A DNA stretch of 7,361 bases, from the NCBI GenBank assembly GCA_046160725.1, contig JBJXHB010000257.1, positions 1 through 7,361 on the forward strand, read 5' to 3'. The notes under the pieces are model-generated. The model made no database searches and was not told where the DNA came from. It saw only the letters and a list, made by a program, of their open reading frames with translations. Below are positions 1 to 6,099 of this stretch, piece after piece. How positions within the stretch are numbered: the stretch's first letter is position 1; every line of letters begins with the position of its first letter. Source of the stretch: JBJXHB01 sp046160725 (GTDB lineage: Bacteria > Pseudomonadota > Gammaproteobacteria > Burkholderiales > Burkholderiaceae_C). The position numbers were made by a program, and so were the translations under genes.

Positions 1-145
1 GGACACGCTGGACGAGATGGAGACCGCACGCGGCCTGTACGCGGCCCTCGGCTTCGAGGAGGTGCCGCCGTACTACTTCAACCCGATCCCGGGGGCCCAC
101 TATCTGAAGGCCGACCTGGGCGGGACGGCGGCGACGCGGTATTGA
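1..145 (+). CDS. GNAT-family N-acetyltransferase, C-terminal fragment
   Basis: The last 47 codons of a gene that begins before the window, read in the frame starting at base 2 and ending at the TGA at 143-145. The translation contains DTLDEMETARGLYAALGF, then PYYFNPIPGAHYLKADL. The pattern of a short helix with LYxxLGF, followed by PYY-NP-PGA-YL, is typical of the end of small GNAT acetyltransferases, where the LY-LGF helix and following strand complete the acetyl-CoA fold. GNAT enzymes move an acetyl group from acetyl-CoA to an amine; the acceptor cannot be told from this fragment. It converges with the LacI-type gene and is probably unrelated to the sugar-acid operon. The acetyl-CoA-binding motif A lies outside the window, so the call rests only on the C-terminal signature. 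Confidence 0.72.
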   Translation, partial: DTLDEMETARGLYAALGFEEVPPYYFNPIPGAHYLKADLGGTAATRY

Positions 146-154
146 CCGGCGCCG

Positions 155-186
155 GCGCCGGCACGACGCTCAGCCGGTGCTGGCGC
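155..186. terminator. possible bidirectional hairpin between convergent genes
   Basis: GCGCCGGCAC at 155-164 pairs with GTGCTGGCGC at 177-186: ten base pairs including one G-T wobble, with a 12-base loop. It lies 10 bases after the acetyltransferase stop and spans the stop codon of the LacI-type gene on the other strand. It partly overlaps a perfect 16-base palindrome at 146-161, so alternative folds compete. Position between two convergent genes suits a shared terminator. No T-tract follows on either strand, so it is not a textbook intrinsic terminator, and GC-rich genomes form such stems by chance. Confidence 0.35.
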
Positions 187-1243
187 GCTCGACCCAGGTC
201 CAGGGCAGCGCGCGGTCGGCCGGTGGCTCGCCCTGCTCCAGAGCCGCCACCAGCATCTCGGCCGCGACGCGGCCGATGGCCTCGCGTGGCGGGGCCAGGG
301 TGGTCAGGGGCGGCTGCATCTGGGCGCCAATGGCGAAGTCACCGAAGCCGAGTACGGCCAGCGCTCCCGGCACCGCCAGCCGGCGCTCGGCCGCCTCCAG
401 CAGCACACCGCAGGCCAGGTGGTCGTTGGCGCAGGCCAGGGCGGTGAACGGCGGCGCCGCCCGCCCGGCCGGCCATGGTCCGCGCAGTGCCTGGCGGCCG
501 GCCTCGTAAGCATCGCCCGGCGCGGCATGCAGCAGGCGGACCGTCGCGCCGGCGGCTTGGGCCGCGGCCATGAACCCGGCGCCGCGCTCATGGGCGCGGA
601 AGTCCTCGGGCAGGGCGCTGTCCAAATACGCCAGCGACTGGTGCCCGCGCCGCAGCAGGTGCGCCGCCATGTCGCGGCCCGCGCCGGCATGGTCGAAGCC
701 GACCTGGACCACATCGACCAGCGGCTCGTCGTTCAGGTCCCAGATCTCCACCACCGGCGTGCCCGCGGCCAGCGCCTGCTGCAGCAACGCCCGGGTGCCG
801 GCCGTGTGATGGCGGCCGGTGAGGACCAGGGCAGAGGGAGCCCAGGCCAGCACCGCGCGCACCTGTTCCTCCTCGCGCTGCAGCGAGTAGCGCGTGCTGG
901 CCAGCATCAGCTCGTAGCCCGCCGCCTGCAGGACCTCGGCCAGCGCCTGCACCGTCTCGCCGAAGATCGAGTTGGCCAGGTTCGGTATCAGTGCCGCCAC
1001 CATGCGCGAGCGGCCGCTGGCCAGCAGGCCGGCCTGGCGGTTGGGCATGTAGCCGGTGTCGGCGATGGCCTGGCGGATGCGGGCGGCGGTCTCAGGCGCG
1101 ACCCGCTCCGGCTCGCGCAGGAAGCGCGAGACCGTGATCGCGGTGACACCGCAGGCGAGCGCGACATCGCGCAGCGTCACGCGGCCATGCCCGCGCCGGA
1201 TGCGGGGCAGGGGGTTGTCGGCGGGCGCCGCGGGCCGGGCCAT
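170..1243 (-). CDS. LacI-family transcriptional regulator, GntR (gluconate repressor) type
   Basis: A 357-residue DNA-binding repressor. The helix-turn-helix lies at about residues 22-43 (VTLRDVALACGVTAITVSRFL) and continues into REPERV, close to the GntR pattern GVT-MTVSRFLRNPEQV. A hinge helix follows at about 67-79 (PNRQAGLLASGRS), then the periplasmic-binding-protein-like ligand domain from about 80 to the end, including TRYSLQREEEQ, VEIWD, VGFDHAGAGRDMAAHLLRRGH and CANDHLACGV. At 357 residues it is slightly longer than usual because of an arginine- and proline-rich N-terminal tail of about 20 residues. It is transcribed away from the catabolic operon, and the shared gap holds a palindrome with GntR-type half-sites, so repression of both directions, relieved by a sugar acid or pathway intermediate, is likely. 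No Shine-Dalgarno sequence is visible before the ATG; a later GTG (residue 22) would remove the start of the DNA-binding domain, so the ATG is preferred. The inducer is unknown. Confidence 0.9.
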   Translation of the reverse strand: MARPAAPADNPLPRIRRGHGRVTLRDVALACGVTAITVSRFLREPERVAPETAARIRQAIADTGYMPNRQAGLLASGRSRMVAALIPNLANSIFGETVQALAEVLQAAGYELMLASTRYSLQREEEQVRAVLAWAPSALVLTGRHHTAGTRALLQQALAAGTPVVEIWDLNDEPLVDVVQVGFDHAGAGRDMAAHLLRRGHQSLAYLDSALPEDFRAHERGAGFMAAAQAAGATVRLLHAAPGDAYEAGRQALRGPWPAGRAAPPFTALACANDHLACGVLLEAAERRLAVPGALAVLGFGDFAIGAQMQPPLTTLAPPREAIGRVAAEMLVAALEQGEPPADRALPWTWVERASTG

Positions 1244-1257
1244 AGGGTTAGAGGGGA

Positions 1258-1286
1258 TGGACGCTGGGCATGATGGTCGCTATGTT
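1258..1286 (+). promoter_or_regulatory. candidate sigma-70 promoter for the dehydratase operon
   Basis: TGGACG (1258-1263) and TATGTT (1281-1286) are separated by 17 bases and each match four of six consensus bases. The -10 element overlaps the left arm of the operator and the start point would be near 1293, inside it, so repression by occlusion is plausible. The leader would be about 54 bases. The match is weak and may be chance. Confidence 0.33.
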
Positions 1287-1297
1287 AGCGGTAACAT
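1282..1297. promoter_or_regulatory. operator palindrome for the LacI/GntR-type regulator
   Basis: ATGTTAGCGGTAACAT is an inverted repeat with perfect six-base arms (ATGTTA/TAACAT) and a central CG; only the two positions flanking that CG break symmetry. An even-length palindrome with a central CG is the normal form of a LacI-family operator. The half-sites match those known for E. coli GntR/IdnR (roughly ATGTTACC-GTAACAT), in line with the GntR-like recognition helix of the adjacent regulator. It sits in the divergent gap, 39 bases from the regulator start codon and 50 from the dehydratase start, overlapping candidate promoters in both directions. Binding is inferred. Confidence 0.82.
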
Positions 1298-1309
1298 CCG
1301 ATCCGTCAA
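1282..1309 (-). promoter_or_regulatory. candidate sigma-70 promoter for the regulator gene
   Basis: On the minus strand TTGACG (1309-1304) is followed after 16 bases by TAACAT (1287-1282). These match five and four of six bases of the sigma-70 consensus. The -10 element and much of the spacer lie inside the operator palindrome, so a bound repressor would block its own promoter. Transcription would start near 1275, leaving a leader of about 30 bases. This is a pattern match only. Confidence 0.45.
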
Positions 1310-1346
1310 GTCCCCGCCGACGCGTCAGACAAGGCCACCGCCCGCC

Positions 1347-3083
1347 ATGCCCCGCACCCTTGCCGAGCTTCGCAGCCGCCGCTGGTTCGCCCCGGACGAC
1401 CTGCGCTCGTTCGCGCACCGGCAACGCATGCAGCAGGCCGGCTGGCGGCGCGAGGACCTGATGTCGCGGCCTTGCATCGCGATCATCGACACCTGGAGCG
1501 ACCTGTCGCCTTGCCACAGCCACCTGCGCGAGCGGGCCGAGGCGATCAAGCGCGGCGTGCTGCTGGCCGGAGGGCTGCCTTTCGAGCTGCCGGCGCTGAG
1601 CCTGGGCGAGGTGATGGTCAAGCCCACCACCATGCTGTACCGCAACCTGCTGGCCATCGAGGTCGAGGAGTTGTTGCGCTCGCTGCCGATCGACGGCGTG
1701 GTGCTGCTGGCGGGCTGTGACAAGACCACACCCGGCACCGTGATGGGCGCGCTGTCGGTGGGTCTGCCCACGTTGTTCTGTGCCGCCGGGCCGATGCTCA
1801 ACGACCGCTATCTCAAGCCCGGCGAGCCGCCGCGCAACGTGGGTGCCGGCACCCACACCCGGATGTTCTGGGACGAGCGTCAGGCCGGCCGCATCGATGC
1901 CGCGGAATGGCAGTCGCTGGAGGCGCGCATGACCCGCTCGCCTGGCACCTGCAACACCATGGGCACCGCCAGCACCATGACCAGCCTGATCGAGGCGCTG
2001 GGCCTGGCCCTGCCGGGCAGCACGTCGATCCCGGCCATGGACGCCGGCCATACGCGCATGGCCACCGCCTGCGGCGAGCGCATCGTCGGCATGGTCTGGG
2101 AGGACCTGACGCCGCAGACCTTTCTGACGCGCGGCGCCTTCCTGAACGCGGTGGCGGTGCAGATGGCACTGGGCGGCTCGACCAACGCCGCGGTGCACCT
2201 GATCGCCCTGGCGCGGCGCGCCGGCGTGCCGCTGAGCCTGGATGACATGGACGCGATGGCGCGGCGCGTGCCGGTGATCGCCAACCTGTTCCCCAGCGGC
2301 AGCCATCTGATGGAAGACTTCCATCGCGCGGGTGGGCTGCCGGCCCTGATGTCGCGGCTGCGGCCGGTGCTGTCGCTGGACGAACGCACCTGCACCGGCC
2401 AGACGCTGGGCCAGCGCCTGGACGGCGCGCAGGTGCTGGACGACGACGTGATCCGCCCGCTGGACCGCCCGGTGGCCGAAGGTGGCGCATTGGTGGTGCT
2501 GCGCGGCAACCTCGCCCCCGAAGGCGCGGTGATGAAGACCAGCGCGGCCAGCGGCCGCTTCCTGCGCCACCGTGGCCCGGCGCTGGTGTTCGACTCGCCG
2601 GCCCAGATGAACGCCCGCCTGGCCGACCCGGCGCTGGACGTCACCGAGGACCATGTGCTGGTGCTGCGCAACGCCGGGCCGGTGGGCGCTCCGGGCATGC
2701 CGGAATGGGGCGCACTGCCGATACCGGCGCGCCTGCTGAAGCAAGGCGTGCGCGACATGGTGCGCATCAGCGACGCCCGCATGAGCGGCACGCACTACGG
2801 CAGCTGCGTGCTGCATGTCAGCCCGGAGGCCGCTGTCGGCGGGCCGCTGGCCGCGGTGCGCGATGGCGACTGGATCGAGCTGGACGTGGCGCAGCGGCGC
2901 CTGCACCTGGACGTGGACGAGGCGGTGCTGCGCCAGCGCCTGGCGTCCCACCGCCCCCCGGTCAATACCGACGACAGCGCCTGGGTGCGGCTGTATCGTC
3001 AGCATGTGACGCAGGCCCACGAGGGCTGCGATCTGGACCTGCAACCGCCGCCGGGCCCCAGGCCCGAGCCGGTGATCTATTGA
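1347..3083 (+). CDS. IlvD/Edd-family aldonate dehydratase (L-arabonate/D-xylonate dehydratase type)
   Basis: A 578-residue cytoplasmic iron-sulfur dehydratase that should remove water from C2/C3 of a sugar acid to give a 2-keto-3-deoxy acid. Three cluster-ligand cysteines are present: C56 in SPCHSH, C124 in GCDKTTP and C202 in GTCNTMGTAST. E88 (LGEVMVKPTTMLYRN) and D125 fit the Mg ligands, K126 the carbamylated lysine, and S480 in DARMSGT the catalytic serine. The opening LRSRRWFAPDDLRSFAHRQR, the motif LLAIEVEELLRSLPIDGVVLL, the length (the Rhizobium L-arabonate dehydratase is about 579 residues) and the tail EGCDLDL place it with pentonate dehydratases rather than true IlvD or 6-phosphogluconate Edd. 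The reading frame is open back to 1056, but earlier starts would put the operator inside the gene, so ATG 1347 is preferred; the only SD-like sequence is a weak AAGG at 1331-1334. The exact aldonate cannot be decided from sequence. Confidence 0.9.
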   Translation: MPRTLAELRSRRWFAPDDLRSFAHRQRMQQAGWRREDLMSRPCIAIIDTWSDLSPCHSHLRERAEAIKRGVLLAGGLPFELPALSLGEVMVKPTTMLYRNLLAIEVEELLRSLPIDGVVLLAGCDKTTPGTVMGALSVGLPTLFCAAGPMLNDRYLKPGEPPRNVGAGTHTRMFWDERQAGRIDAAEWQSLEARMTRSPGTCNTMGTASTMTSLIEALGLALPGSTSIPAMDAGHTRMATACGERIVGMVWEDLTPQTFLTRGAFLNAVAVQMALGGSTNAAVHLIALARRAGVPLSLDDMDAMARRVPVIANLFPSGSHLMEDFHRAGGLPALMSRLRPVLSLDERTCTGQTLGQRLDGAQVLDDDVIRPLDRPVAEGGALVVLRGNLAPEGAVMKTSAASGRFLRHRGPALVFDSPAQMNARLADPALDVTEDHVLVLRNAGPVGAPGMPEWGALPIPARLLKQGVRDMVRISDARMSGTHYGSCVLHVSPEAAVGGPLAAVRDGDWIELDVAQRRLHLDVDEAVLRQRLASHRPPVNTDDSAWVRLYRQHVTQAHEGCDLDLQPPPGPRPEPVIY

Positions 3084-3120
3084 CAGCGTCGGCCCTGACC
3101 GCCACCCCCCGGAGTCCGCG

Positions 3121-3936
3121 ATGAACCCCTTCATGCACCTGTTGAAGTCCGCCGGCAGCCAGCCGCCGATCGGCACCTGGGTGATGTCGGCCAGCTCCAT
3201 CGTGGCCGAGGCCATGGGCCATGCCGGCTTCGATTGGGCCGTGCTTGACATGGAGCACTCGCCGGTCGACCTGACCACCCTTGTCCATCTGTTGCAGGGC
3301 GTAGGCACCACCCGCATGGTGCCGGTGGTGCGGGTGCCGTGGAACGACACGGTCACCATCAAGCGCGTGCTGGACGCCGGCGCGCAGACGTTGCTGGTGC
3401 CCTTCGTGCAGGACGCGCAGGAGGCTTCACGCGCCGTCGCCGCCACTCACTATCCACCGCAGGGCGTGCGCGGCATGGCCGCGATGGGCCGGGCGTCGCA
3501 GTTCGGCACGGTAGCGAACCATTTCACCCAGGCCAACAAGACGGTGGGCGTGATCGTGCAGCTGGAGACCATCGAGGCCGTGGCCCAGCTGGAACTGATC
3601 GCCGCCGTGCCAGGTGTCAGCGCCCTGTTCATGGGCCCGGCCGACCTGTCGGGCAGCATGGGCCATGTCGGACAGCTGTCGCATCCGGCGGTGATGGACA
3701 CCATGGCACGCGCCGCCGAACGCGCCCGCGCGGTGGGCAAGCCGATCGGCACCGTCGGCGGCACGCCGGAGATGGTGGCGCGCTACCGCGCCATGGGCTA
3801 TGACTTCGTGGCCATCGGCTCCGACCTGGGGCTGATGATGCAGGCCGCCAAGGGGGCGGTGCAGGCCCTGCGCACGACGTCCGCCGAGCATGTGCACACC
3901 CTGGCCGCGGGCACTCGCACCGACGGCGCCTACTGA
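3121..3936 (+). CDS. HpcH/HpaI-family class II 2-keto-3-deoxy-sugar-acid aldolase
   Basis: A 271-residue metal-dependent aldolase that cleaves 2-keto-3-deoxy acids to pyruvate plus an aldehyde. Family landmarks are all present: GTWVMSAS near the start (17-25), DMEHSPVD with the catalytic histidine H46, VVRVPWND with the pyruvate-binding arginine R71, LVPFVQ (92-97), the YPPQGVRGM loop (111-119), the metal ligands E149 (QLETIEAV) and D175 (GPADLSGSMG), and GSDLGLM near the C-terminus. It belongs to the group containing RhmA, GarL and HpaI. Placed 37 bases after an aldonate dehydratase, it most likely takes that enzyme's product, giving glycolaldehyde from a pentonate, glyceraldehyde from a hexonate or lactaldehyde from a 6-deoxyhexonate. 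GGAG at 3111-3114, six bases before the ATG, supports the start. The last 20 or so residues are an unconserved-looking tail. Confidence 0.88.
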   Translation: MNPFMHLLKSAGSQPPIGTWVMSASSIVAEAMGHAGFDWAVLDMEHSPVDLTTLVHLLQGVGTTRMVPVVRVPWNDTVTIKRVLDAGAQTLLVPFVQDAQEASRAVAATHYPPQGVRGMAAMGRASQFGTVANHFTQANKTVGVIVQLETIEAVAQLELIAAVPGVSALFMGPADLSGSMGHVGQLSHPAVMDTMARAAERARAVGKPIGTVGGTPEMVARYRAMGYDFVAIGSDLGLMMQAAKGAVQALRTTSAEHVHTLAAGTRTDGAY

Positions 3937-3954
3937 CCGGACCAAGGACCGCCG

Positions 3955-5031
3955 ATGGCTGCCACCGTTGACCTGCGCCAGGTGCGCAAGACCTATGACG
4001 GCAAGACCACCGTCATCCACGGCATCGACCTGGACATCCGTGAGGGCGAGTTCGTGGTCTTCGTCGGGCCGTCGGGCTGCGGCAAGAGCACGCTGCTGCG
4101 CATGATCGCCGGCCTGGAGGGCATCTCCGGCGGCGAGGTGCGCATCGGCGGCGAGGTGGTCAACGACCGGCCGCCGCGCGGCCGCGACATTGCCATGGTG
4201 TTCCAGGACTATGCGCTGTACCCGCACAAGACGCTGTACGAGAACATGGCCTTCGGGCTGCGCCTGCGCGACACGCCCGAGGCCGAGATCGACCGCCGGG
4301 TGATGGACGCGGCGCGCCTGCTGCGCATCGACCACATGCTGCAGCGCCGGCCGGCGGCGCTGTCGGGTGGCCAGCGCCAGCGCGTGGCCATCGGGCGGGC
4401 GATCGTGCGCCAGCCCAAGGTCTTCCTGTTCGACGAGCCGTTGTCCAACCTGGATGCCCAGCTGCGCAACGAGATGCGCAGCGAGATCAAGCGGCTGCAC
4501 CAGCGCCTGGGTGCGACCATCATCTATGTCACCCATGACCAGGTCGAGGCCATGACGCTGGCCGACCGAATCGCGGTGCTGTCGGCCGGCCACCTGATGC
4601 AGTACGACACGCCGGACGCGATCTACAACCGGCCGGCCGCGCTGTTTGTTGCCGGCTTCACCGGCGCGCCGCCGATGAATCTGGCCGATTGCACGCTGGT
4701 GGACGGCGCGGCCGCACTGGGCGATGCCCGCATCGCGCTGCCGGCGGCACTGGCGCAACGTGCCGCCGCCGTCCCGGCGTTGCGCTTCGGCGTGCGCCCG
4801 GAGAACCTGACCCTGGCGCCACAGGCGGCCGACGACATCGCCGTGCCGGCCACAGTGTCGCTGCTGGAGCCGCTGGGCGCCGAGACGCTGGTGACGATGA
4901 AGGTCGGCAACGCCGAGATGGTGGCCCGCTGCTCGGCGGCGTTCCGCCAGCCGCCGGGTACGCCGCTGCAATTGCACATGAGCCCCGCCAGCCTGCACCT
5001 GTTCGATGCCCAGTCCGGAGCCGCCATATGA
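3955..5031 (+). CDS. ABC transporter ATP-binding protein, MalK/UgpC (CUT1 carbohydrate) type
   Basis: A 358-residue ATPase that powers a carbohydrate importer at the inner face of the cytoplasmic membrane. Walker A is GPSGCGKST (38-46), the Q-loop glutamine is Q84 in MVFQDYALYPHKT, the signature is LSGGQRQRVAIGRAI (136-150), Walker B is VFLFDEP (156-162), the D-loop is SNLD (164-167) and the switch histidine is H194 in YVTHDQVEAMT. The C-terminal part (about 235-350) is the TOBE/OB regulatory region, marked by GFTGAPPMNL and GVRPENL. Length and layout match MalK, UgpC and MsmK. AAGGA at 3944-3948 lies six bases before the ATG, and the gap to the aldolase stop is 18 bases, so the two are surely co-transcribed. 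ATPases of this group are often shared between transporters, but the binding protein at 6100 makes a dedicated system likely. Its stop codon overlaps the next start. Confidence 0.95.
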   Translation: MAATVDLRQVRKTYDGKTTVIHGIDLDIREGEFVVFVGPSGCGKSTLLRMIAGLEGISGGEVRIGGEVVNDRPPRGRDIAMVFQDYALYPHKTLYENMAFGLRLRDTPEAEIDRRVMDAARLLRIDHMLQRRPAALSGGQRQRVAIGRAIVRQPKVFLFDEPLSNLDAQLRNEMRSEIKRLHQRLGATIIYVTHDQVEAMTLADRIAVLSAGHLMQYDTPDAIYNRPAALFVAGFTGAPPMNLADCTLVDGAAALGDARIALPAALAQRAAAVPALRFGVRPENLTLAPQAADDIAVPATVSLLEPLGAETLVTMKVGNAEMVARCSAAFRQPPGTPLQLHMSPASLHLFDAQSGAAI

Positions 5032-5996
5032 CATCCCTGCACCTGGTGGCCACCTTCGCTTCACGGGCGGCCATTGCCGCCGCCGCCCTGGCCATGGCGC
5101 CCGCCGTGATGGCGCAGACCTTCGACCGCCCGGTCCAGATGGTGGTGCCGTTCGGCCCTGGCGGCACGACGGACATCATGGCCCGGCTGCTGGCCGACGA
5201 GTTCGGCCGCCAGCTCGGCACCAGCGTGGTGGTGGTCAACACCGCCGGCGCGGGCGGCTCCATCGGCATGGGCAACGTCGCGCGGGCCAAGGCGGACGGC
5301 TACACCGTGTCGATGACCACCATCGGCCCGCTCACGATCCAGCCGGCGCGGCGCGACAACACCGGCTACACGCCTGACAGCTTCGACTACCTGTGCGGCA
5401 CCTATGACGTACCGATGCTGGTGCTGGTGCCGTCGACGTCACCGCACAAGAAGCATGCCGAGCTGCTGGCCTGGGCGCGTGCCAACCCGGGCCGGCTGAA
5501 CTACGGCTCCTCGGGCATCGGCACCATGCCCCACATTGCCAGCCTGCAGCTGTGGAGCCACCATGGCGTGCAGGCGCTGCATGTGCCCTACAAGAGCACC
5601 GGCGACATGGTTGTGCCGTTGAAGAATGGCGAGCTGGCCATGTTCGCCGAGACACCCCCCGTGGCGCTGCAGCACCAGCTGCGCCCCTTGCTGGCGCTGA
5701 CCGACCAGCGCGTGCCGGGCTTCGAGGACGTGCCCAGTGCCAAGGAAGCGGGCATACCCGTGCGCGGCTCGGTCTGGGGCGGCCTGGTGGCGCCCAAGGG
5801 CCTGCCGCCCGCGGTGCGTGGCGCGCTCGAGCGCGCCTGTGCAGCGGCCACGGCCACAACGCTCTACAAGGCGCGCGCCCAGGCCGCGCACAGCCCGCTG
5901 GTCTGGCGCGACGGCGAGTCCTTCCGGCGCTTTGCGCTGGCCGAGTTCGACAAACACCGCAAGATCGTGGCCGACAACGGCCTGCAGGAACGCTGA
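5028..5996 (+). CDS. TctC/Bug-family (tripartite tricarboxylate transporter) periplasmic binding protein
   Basis: A 322-residue secreted receptor. Residues 1-30 form a signal peptide with a hydrophobic alanine-rich core ending VMA-Q, cleaved probably after A29. The mature protein begins with TFDRPVQMVVPFGPGGTTDI (the VPF-PGG-D-R motif of Bug proteins), then VVVNTAGAGGSIG (68-80), YGSSGIGTMPH, HVPYKSTGD, and DVPSAKEAGIP with GLVAPKGLP. Bug proteins typically bind carboxylates or amides in a deep pocket, so an aldonate is a possible ligand here. ATG overlaps the ATPase TGA as ATGA, with GGAG at 5017-5020 seven bases upstream, indicating translational coupling; the frame is open well upstream but earlier starts would lie inside the ATPase gene and lose the signal peptide. 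The usual VENRPGAGG reads VNTAGAGG, a moderate departure. No TctA or TctB membrane partners are visible nearby. Confidence 0.9.
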   Translation: MTSLHLVATFASRAAIAAAALAMAPAVMAQTFDRPVQMVVPFGPGGTTDIMARLLADEFGRQLGTSVVVVNTAGAGGSIGMGNVARAKADGYTVSMTTIGPLTIQPARRDNTGYTPDSFDYLCGTYDVPMLVLVPSTSPHKKHAELLAWARANPGRLNYGSSGIGTMPHIASLQLWSHHGVQALHVPYKSTGDMVVPLKNGELAMFAETPPVALQHQLRPLLALTDQRVPGFEDVPSAKEAGIPVRGSVWGGLVAPKGLPPAVRGALERACAAATATTLYKARAQAAHSPLVWRDGESFRRFALAEFDKHRKIVADNGLQER

Positions 5997-6099
5997 CGGG
6001 CCCAGCCGTCGCTCTGCCCTTCACCACTTCATGGCCATCATCCCTTTCACCACCGGCGCACGAGTCGCGCCTTTGCCCAAGCCCCTGAAGGAGCCCCTC
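5997..6099 (+). other. leader gap before the ABC binding-protein gene
   Basis: A pyrimidine-rich stretch of 103 bases between the Bug gene and the ABC binding-protein gene. A small inverted repeat (GACGG 5995-5999, CCGTC 6006-6010, six-base loop) begins in the stop codon but has no following T-run. Two near-copies of CCCTTCACCAC occur at 6017-6027 and 6042-6053. GAAGGAG at 6087-6093 is the strongest Shine-Dalgarno sequence in the window, six bases before the next ATG. I see no convincing promoter. It may act as an mRNA processing or stabilising leader that lets the binding protein be made in excess. Confidence 0.4.

Noticed and set aside
1248..1271. Seven-codon minus-strand mini-ORF (MPSVHPL) ending four bases before the regulator start
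   Set aside because: It has no ribosome binding site and its start would be only a few bases from the predicted transcript start; such short frames occur by chance.
1056..1346. In-frame N-terminal extension of the dehydratase
   Set aside because: It would overlap the regulator gene and contain the operator; the family begins near the LRSRRWF motif just after ATG 1347.
1347..3083. True dihydroxy-acid dehydratase (ilvD) or phosphogluconate dehydratase (edd)
   Set aside because: The WF-APDDLRSFAHRQR start, the SPCHSH context and the neighbouring 2-keto-3-deoxy-acid aldolase and sugar transporter fit the aldonate dehydratase branch better; no branched amino acid or Entner-Doudoroff genes are nearby.
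1248..3446. 732-codon open frame on the minus strand opposite the dehydratase and aldolase
   Set aside because: It is antisense to two genes with intact family motifs; its translation is rich in H, R, Q, G and A with no recognisable domain, as expected from GC-biased codons read backwards.
3427..5064. 545-codon open frame on the minus strand opposite the aldolase and ABC ATPase
   Set aside because: Same cause: low-complexity H/R/G/Q-rich translation antisense to well-supported genes, with no motif or ribosome binding site.
5995..6010. Intrinsic terminator after the Bug receptor gene
   Set aside because: The stem has only five strong pairs and no T-run follows; the next gene continues the same transporter system.
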